A DNA stretch of 31,253 nt from DATFPK01 sp035264885. Lineage in GTDB: Bacteria; Actinomycetota; Thermoleophilia; Solirubrobacterales; 70-9. This document shows, one piece after another, positions 26,652-31,253 of the stretch (positions within the stretch are counted from its first letter, which is position 1; every line of letters begins with the position of its first letter). The stretch spans positions 1 through 31,253 of the forward strand of contig DATFPK010000013.1 of the NCBI GenBank assembly GCA_035264885.1. The letters run 5' to 3'. Both the position numbers and the translations under genes were made by a program. The notes below the pieces were generated by a model. That model was given only the letters and a program-made list of their open reading frames with translations. It searched no databases and was not told the DNA's origin.

Positions 26652-27801
26652 TGCGAGGACAGGAAGGACGCGGACGCTCGCGATCGCGCTCGCCGCGCTG
26701 GTGGCGGCGCTCGTGATCGCCGCCTGCGGCGACAGCGACACGGTCGGAGGAGGCTCCGACGAGGACGTCCAGACCGCCAAGGGGGGGAAGGCGAGCGGCA
26801 GCGTGACGATCTCGAACTGGCCGGGCTACATCGACCCGGGCAAGAACGGGACCGTCAACGAGTTCGAGGAGAAGACGGGCATCTCCCTCGAGTACATCGA
26901 GGACGTCAACGACAACAACCAGTTCTTCGGCAAGATGAAGCCGCTGCTGGACCAGGGCCAGTCGGGCGGACGGAGCATGTTCGTCGTCACCGACTGGATG
27001 GCGAAGCAGATGCACGATCTCGGCTATCTGCAGGACATCGACTACGCCGACGTGCCGACCGTCGAGAAGAACATCTCCGACATCGCGCGCGAGTCGGTCG
27101 CGGACCCCGGCCGCAAGTTCACGATCCCCTGGCAGAGCGGCCTGACGGGGCTCTGGGTCGACACCAAGAAGGCTCCGGACATCCGGTCGATCAACGACCT
27201 GTTCGACCCGAAGTACAAGGGCAAGGTCACCTTCCTGCTGGAGATGCGGGACACGGTCCCGATGGTGATGATGGCCGACGGGGTCGATCCTGAGACCGCG
27301 TCGAAGCAGGACTGGCTCGACGCGATCGACAAGATCAACAAGGCGACCGACTCGGGGCAGGTCAGGCGCTGGACCGGCAACGAGTACACCGAGGACCTGA
27401 CCGCCGGTAACGCGGTGGCCTCGATCGGCTGGTCGGGCGACGCGTCGCTGATCGGCAACCCGAACGCGGAGTGGCGCAAGCCGACCGAGGGCTGCACCAT
27501 CTTCACCGACAGCATGGTGATCCCGGTCGGGGCGCCGAATTCGCCGGCCGCGCTGGAGTGGGCCGACTTCGCCTACCAACCCGAGGTAGCAGCGGATCTC
27601 GCCGCGTACATCACCTACTTCACGCCGGTCGACGGCGCGAAGGAGGTGCTGCAGAAGAGCGACCCCGCCTCAGCGAACAACCCGCTGATCTTCCCCAGCG
27701 AGAAGTTCCTCGAGGGGTGCGTGGCCCAGCCTGAGCCTCCGGGCGGCCCCGAGGACGTCCAGGAGGTGACCGACGCGTTCGCCGACGCGACGACTGGCTG
27801 A
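26644..27801 (+). CDS. potD: Polyamine-type substrate-binding lipoprotein (PotD-like), second operon
   Basis: 385 residues. The signal peptide ends in IAAC (lipobox, C28), so the protein is lipid-anchored. The mature start ISNWPGYIDPGKNGTVNEF is the PotD/PotF first-strand pattern, and IPWQSGLTGLWVDTKK and TDSMVIPVGAPN are typical later blocks. Only two other cysteines (EGCT, EGCV), unlike the first copy. GTG 26644 has GAGGAGGGA at good spacing; an upstream TTG is less likely. It probably binds putrescine or spermidine, inferred from family and neighbours. Confidence 0.9.
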   Translation: MTDARTGRTRTLAIALAALVAALVIAACGDSDTVGGGSDEDVQTAKGGKASGSVTISNWPGYIDPGKNGTVNEFEEKTGISLEYIEDVNDNNQFFGKMKPLLDQGQSGGRSMFVVTDWMAKQMHDLGYLQDIDYADVPTVEKNISDIARESVADPGRKFTIPWQSGLTGLWVDTKKAPDIRSINDLFDPKYKGKVTFLLEMRDTVPMVMMADGVDPETASKQDWLDAIDKINKATDSGQVRRWTGNEYTEDLTAGNAVASIGWSGDASLIGNPNAEWRKPTEGCTIFTDSMVIPVGAPNSPAALEWADFAYQPEVAADLAAYITYFTPVDGAKEVLQKSDPASANNPLIFPSEKFLEGCVAQPEPPGGPEDVQEVTDAFADATTG

Positions 27802-27854
27802 GGCGACGGCGCAGCCGGCGGCGGAGCGATGAGGCACCCGGGAGGCATCGGGTA

Positions 27855-28718
27855 GTGCTCCGCCGCCGGCTCGTCCCGTACTTCCTGCTCGGCCCGGGGA
27901 CGATCTGGCTCGTCCTCTTCTTCCTCGTGCCGATGTACTTCATGGCCGAGCTGGCCCTGAGGTCCGGCACGGTCCTCACCGGCTTTCAGTTCTCATGGGA
28001 GTGGTCGAACTTCTCCGACGCCCTCTCGGAGAACAACGAGCAGGTCGTGCGCTCGTTCTACTACTCGGGCGTCGCGACCTTGGTGGCGCTGCTGATCGCG
28101 TACCCGCTCGCCTACGCGATCGCGCTGCGGGCCGGGCGCTGGAGGGTCCTGCTCCTCTTCGCGGTGATCGCGCCGTTTTTCACGACCTACCTGATCCGCA
28201 CGATCGCCTGGAAGACGATCCTCTACGACTCGGGCCCGATCGTCGATGCCTTCCAGTTCCTCCAGCTGATCCCCGATGACGGCCGATTGCTCGCCACCCA
28301 GTGGGCGGTCATAGCGGGCCTCACCTACAACTTCCTGCCGTTCATGATCCTGCCGATCTACGCCTCGATCGAGCGGCTCGACTTGCGGATGATCGAGGCG
28401 GCCAAGGACCTGTACGCCTCCTCGCGACAGGCCTTCCTCAAGGTGACCCTGCCGCTGACCGCCCCGGGCATCGTCGCCGGGGTCCTCCTGACCTTCATCC
28501 CGGCCTTCGGCGACTACGTCAACCCCCTCGTGCTCGGCGGGACCAACCAGTCGATGATCGGCAACCGGATCCAGGTCCTCTACCTGAACGAGGGCAACTA
28601 CCCCGAGGCGGCCGCCCTCTCGTTCCTGATGATGGCGCTGATCCTCGCACTCGTCGTCGTCTACATCCGCTTCGCGGGCACGGAGGCGTTCATGGGCGAG
28701 GAGGTGGAGGAGACGTGA
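27855..28718 (+). CDS. potB: Polyamine-type ABC permease (PotB-like), second operon
   Basis: 287 residues, six membrane helices, with EAAKDLYASSRQAFLKVTLP as the coupling loop and IPAFGDYVNPLVLGG, the PotB hallmark. SFYYSGVATLVALLIAYPLAYAIA marks an early helix pair. GTG 27855 follows GGGAGG at 9 bases. A 53-base gap separates it from potD; the next gene overlaps by 4 bases. Confidence 0.9.
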   Translation: MLRRRLVPYFLLGPGTIWLVLFFLVPMYFMAELALRSGTVLTGFQFSWEWSNFSDALSENNEQVVRSFYYSGVATLVALLIAYPLAYAIALRAGRWRVLLLFAVIAPFFTTYLIRTIAWKTILYDSGPIVDAFQFLQLIPDDGRLLATQWAVIAGLTYNFLPFMILPIYASIERLDLRMIEAAKDLYASSRQAFLKVTLPLTAPGIVAGVLLTFIPAFGDYVNPLVLGGTNQSMIGNRIQVLYLNEGNYPEAAALSFLMMALILALVVVYIRFAGTEAFMGEEVEET

Positions 28719-29581
28719 TCGCCTGGCTGCGCCGCAACGGGCTGATGGTCTACGCCGGCCTCGCCGTCGCGTACATGCTGATCCCGATCGTGGTGATCGC
28801 CGTCTTCTCGTTCGGCGAGACCCCGAAGGACAAGCTCAACTTCACCCTCGGCGGCGGGTTCACCCTCGAGTACTGGCAGCACGCGTTCAAGATCGAGGAG
28901 CTCAACGATTCCTTCCGGACGTCGATCAAGCTGGCGACGTTCTCCACCCTGATCTCGACCGCGGTCGGGACGCTGATGGCGATCGCGCTCGTCCGCTACC
29001 AGTTCCGCGGCCGCCGCCTCTCGAACCTCCTGATCGTCCTGCCGATGGCCACGCCGGAGATCGTGCTCGGCGCCGCGCTGCTCTCGATGTTCGTCAACCT
29101 CTCGGTCTTCGACCTCGGGTTCCAGACCCTGCTGATCGCCCACGTGATGTTCTCGATCAGCTTCGTCGTGGTGGTCGTCCGCTCACGGCTGATCGGCTTC
29201 GACCGGCGGATCGAGGAGGCCGCCGCGGACCTTGGGGCCACGCCGGTGCAGACGTTCCGCTACGTCACGATGCCGCTCGTGGCGCCGGGGATCCTGGCCG
29301 CTGCGCTGCTCGCCTTCGCCCTCTCGATCGACGACTTCGTGATCTCCAACTTCAACTCGGGCGGAACGGTGACGTTCCCGCTGTACGTCTACGGCGTGGC
29401 GCTGCGCGGGATCCCGGTCCAGGTCAACGTCCTCGCGACGATGCTCTTCCTGCTCACGGTCGCGGCGATCGGGCTCGTGCTCTGGCAGCAGCGCCGGGCC
29501 GAGCGGCTCGCCGCCGTGGCCGCCGAGGAAAAAGTGGTGCCGGGTCCGGTGCCCGCCGCCCCGACACCCCTGGGGGGATGA
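28715..29581 (+). CDS. potC: Polyamine-type ABC permease (PotC-like), second operon
   Basis: 288 residues, six helices. The coupling loop EAAADLGATPVQTFRYVTMP and then ALSIDDFVISNFNSGG are diagnostic of PotC. GTG 28715 overlaps the potB stop (GTGA), and its stop overlaps the aldehyde dehydrogenase start (ATGA), so transport and oxidation genes share one transcript. Confidence 0.9.
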   Translation: MIAWLRRNGLMVYAGLAVAYMLIPIVVIAVFSFGETPKDKLNFTLGGGFTLEYWQHAFKIEELNDSFRTSIKLATFSTLISTAVGTLMAIALVRYQFRGRRLSNLLIVLPMATPEIVLGAALLSMFVNLSVFDLGFQTLLIAHVMFSISFVVVVVRSRLIGFDRRIEEAAADLGATPVQTFRYVTMPLVAPGILAAALLAFALSIDDFVISNFNSGGTVTFPLYVYGVALRGIPVQVNVLATMLFLLTVAAIGLVLWQQRRAERLAAVAAEEKVVPGPVPAAPTPLGG

Positions 29582-31071
29582 GCGCCAGTCTGCTGATCGG
29601 CGGCGAGCGGGTGGAGGGCGCCGGCGAGCCGCTCGCGGTCGAGAACCCCGCGACCGAAGAGACGATCGCCGAGGTCCGGCTGCCGAGCGGCGAGCAGCTC
29701 GACGCCGCGGTCACGGCGGCCCGCGAGGCTGCGCGGGGCTGGGAGCAGACCCCCGCGGTCGAACGCGGCGAGATGCTGCACGAGGTCGCGGCCCGGCTGC
29801 GGGCGAAGACCGGCGAGCTGGCGGAGGCGATGACCGCCGAGGGCGGCAAGCCGCTGATCGAGAACAGCGACGAGGTCGGCTGGACGGCCGCCGCCTTCGA
29901 CTACTACGCCGAGATCGGACGGGACTCGGCGGGCCGGGTGATCCCGTCGATCGAGTCGACTCAGCTCTCGATGGTGGTCAAGGAGCCGATGGGCGTCGTC
30001 GCCTGCATCGTCCCCTGGAACTACCCGCTGCTGCTCCTCGCCTGGAAGCTCGCGCCGGCGCTGGCGGGGGGCAACTCGACGGTCTGCAAGCCGTCCGAGC
30101 TGACGCCACTCTCGACCCTGATGCTGGCCGAGTGCTTTGACCACCTGCCGCCCGGCGTGGTCAACCTCGTCGCCGGTGCGGGGGACGTGGGTGCGGCGCT
30201 GACCGCGGATCCGCGGGTCGACTGCATCGCCTTCACCGGCTCGGTCGCCACCGGTCGCAAGGTCGCCGCGGCGGCCGCCGACCGGATCGCCCGCGTCAAC
30301 CTCGAGATGGGCGGCAAGGACCCGTTCATCGTCTGCTCCGACGTCGCCGGCGAGGGGCTCGAGGTCGCGGCCCGTGGCGGAGCCTGGGCCGCTTACCTGA
30401 ACGCCGGCCAGGTCTGCACCTCGGCCGAGCGCTTCTACGTCATGGAGGACGTCTACGACGACTACGTCAGCGCCTTCGTCGAGCACACGGAGTCGCTCCT
30501 CGTCGGCGACCCGATGCGGCGGGACACGGACATCGGGCCGATGGTCTCGGCCGCCCAGCTCGGCAAGGTGGAGGCGCAGGTCGAGGCGGCCGTGGCCGCC
30601 GGGGCCAAGCGGCTGACCGGCGGTGATCGGGCCGGCCAGGAGCGCGGCCACTACTTCTCACCGGTCGTGATCACCGGCGTCCCGGCCGACACCGACCTCC
30701 TCCGCGAGGAGACCTTCGGGCCCGTCGCGCCGCTCGTGCCGGTGTCGGGAGTCGACGAGGCGATCGAGCTGGCGAACGGCACCCCCTACGGCCTCGGCGC
30801 CAACGTCTACACGCGGGACCTGGCGACGATGGTCCGCTGCATGCGTGAGATCAAGGCCGGGACGGTCTGGTTCAACGATCCGTTGACCGACAACGACGCC
30901 GGCCCGTTCGGCGGCTACAAGCAGTCGGGCCTCGGGCGTGAGCTGGGGAGGGAGGGCCTGGAGGCCTTCCAGGAGACCAAGCACGTCCACATCGAGACTG
31001 AGATCGCGCCGAAGGAATGGTGGTACCCCTACTCCTCCTACGCCGGCGGCGAGCCGCCCCACGGCGCCTGA
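29578..31071 (+). CDS. NAD-dependent aldehyde dehydrogenase (aminoaldehyde/betaine-aldehyde type)
   Basis: 497 residues. N148 (PWNYP), E243 (EMGGKDP) and C280 (NAGQVCTSAERF) are all present. The GQVCTSAERF cysteine motif and the long FQETKHVHIETEIAPKEWW tail distinguish it from the PatD-like gene; the pattern suits the betaine/aminoaldehyde group. It may oxidise 3-aminopropanal or 4-aminobutanal derived from polyamines, but succinate semialdehyde or betaine aldehyde remain possible. ATG 29578 overlaps potC by 4 bases. Confidence 0.88.
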   Translation: MSASLLIGGERVEGAGEPLAVENPATEETIAEVRLPSGEQLDAAVTAAREAARGWEQTPAVERGEMLHEVAARLRAKTGELAEAMTAEGGKPLIENSDEVGWTAAAFDYYAEIGRDSAGRVIPSIESTQLSMVVKEPMGVVACIVPWNYPLLLLAWKLAPALAGGNSTVCKPSELTPLSTLMLAECFDHLPPGVVNLVAGAGDVGAALTADPRVDCIAFTGSVATGRKVAAAAADRIARVNLEMGGKDPFIVCSDVAGEGLEVAARGGAWAAYLNAGQVCTSAERFYVMEDVYDDYVSAFVEHTESLLVGDPMRRDTDIGPMVSAAQLGKVEAQVEAAVAAGAKRLTGGDRAGQERGHYFSPVVITGVPADTDLLREETFGPVAPLVPVSGVDEAIELANGTPYGLGANVYTRDLATMVRCMREIKAGTVWFNDPLTDNDAGPFGGYKQSGLGRELGREGLEAFQETKHVHIETEIAPKEWWYPYSSYAGGEPPHGA

Positions 31072-31073
31072 CC

Positions 31074-31087
31074 ACGGCCGCTGCCGT
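31074..31087 (+). terminator. Short hairpin after the second Pot operon
   Basis: ACGGC-CGCT-GCCGT is a 5-bp stem directly after the aldehyde dehydrogenase stop, with no U run. Weak support as a terminator. Confidence 0.25.
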
Positions 31088-31115
31088 CCAGCTCCGCGAG
31101 CGCGGCGCGCGGACC

Positions 31116-31121
31116 TAGACT
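31116..31121 (+). promoter_or_regulatory. -10 box of a leaderless promoter (decarboxylase)
   Basis: TAGACT with exactly 7 bases to ATG 31129 and no Shine-Dalgarno. The decarboxylase therefore probably has its own promoter within 60 bases of the operon end. Confidence 0.5.
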
Positions 31122-31128
31122 CGGCACG

Positions 31129-31253
31129 ATGGCGGATCAGTCATCGACGCCGTACGTCGACGCGCTCCTGGAGTACGCCGGGCGGGACCCGGGCCGCCTC
31201 CACGTCCCCGGCCACGAGGGGGGGCCGGGCGCCGACCCGGCCCTGGTCGAGCT
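31129..31253 (+). CDS. Orn/Lys/Arg decarboxylase family protein, N-terminus only
   Basis: 41 codons to the right edge. TPYVDALLEYAGRDPGRLHV followed by PGHEGGPG matches the N-terminus of the fold-type I PLP decarboxylases (arginine, ornithine or lysine) that make agmatine, putrescine or cadaverine. The usual motif is PGHKGG or PGHKxG; here it reads PGHEGG. A leaderless ATG is supported by TAGACT. Beside a polyamine uptake operon it suggests that synthesis and uptake are linked. The remaining sequence, including the PLP lysine, is outside the window. Confidence 0.7.
   Translation, partial: MADQSSTPYVDALLEYAGRDPGRLHVPGHEGGPGADPALVE

Overview
High-GC (about 70 percent) actinobacterial chromosome segment with dense gene packing, many 4-base ATGA/GTGA overlaps, GTG and TTG starts, and several genes that begin about 7 bases after a TANNNT box (probable leaderless transcripts). 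A fused 2-oxoglutarate dehydrogenase (E2+E1), a c-di-AMP (ydaO-type) riboswitch before a cell-wall hydrolase, and a two-domain acyl-reductase-like SDR all point to Actinomycetota. The small GST-like and RTX proteins suggest a deep lineage such as Thermoleophilia/Solirubrobacterales, which is an inference from resemblance only. I see no rRNA, tRNA, insertion sequence, CRISPR array or phage gene.

Layout. 1-10.3 kb is housekeeping carbon metabolism: a two-domain SDR cut by the left edge, a small zinc-ribbon protein, a very large lipoyl-lipoyl-PSBD-E2-E1 2-oxoglutarate dehydrogenase, a DUF3817 membrane protein, and aconitase translationally coupled to a short-chain dehydrogenase. 10.3-12.6 kb holds a small thioredoxin-fold protein, a c-di-AMP riboswitch controlling an exported NlpC/P60 protein, and an AzlC/AzlD amino-acid exporter pair.

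12.7-31.25 kb is a polyamine island. It has two complete PotABCD-type ABC importers (12726-16810 and 25530-29581, both ordered A-D-B-C on the plus strand). Between them lies a five-gene minus-strand operon (25265 down to 18640): class III aminotransferase, PucR-type regulator, saccharopine-dehydrogenase-like protein, alanine dehydrogenase, and a PatD-like 4-aminobutanal dehydrogenase. A secreted RTX-type repeat protein sits after it. The second importer operon ends in another aldehyde dehydrogenase, followed by the start of an Orn/Lys/Arg decarboxylase.

How it fits together (inference from families and context): polyamines enter through the Pot systems. The aminotransferase moves an amino group to pyruvate, giving alanine and an aminoaldehyde. 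The aldehyde dehydrogenases oxidise the aldehyde (putrescine to GABA), and alanine dehydrogenase regenerates pyruvate while releasing ammonium and NADH. The PucR regulator probably senses the substrate. The 264-bp divergent region between the aminotransferase and the second importer holds two perfect palindromes that are good operator candidates. The saccharopine-dehydrogenase-like enzyme is the unexplained member.
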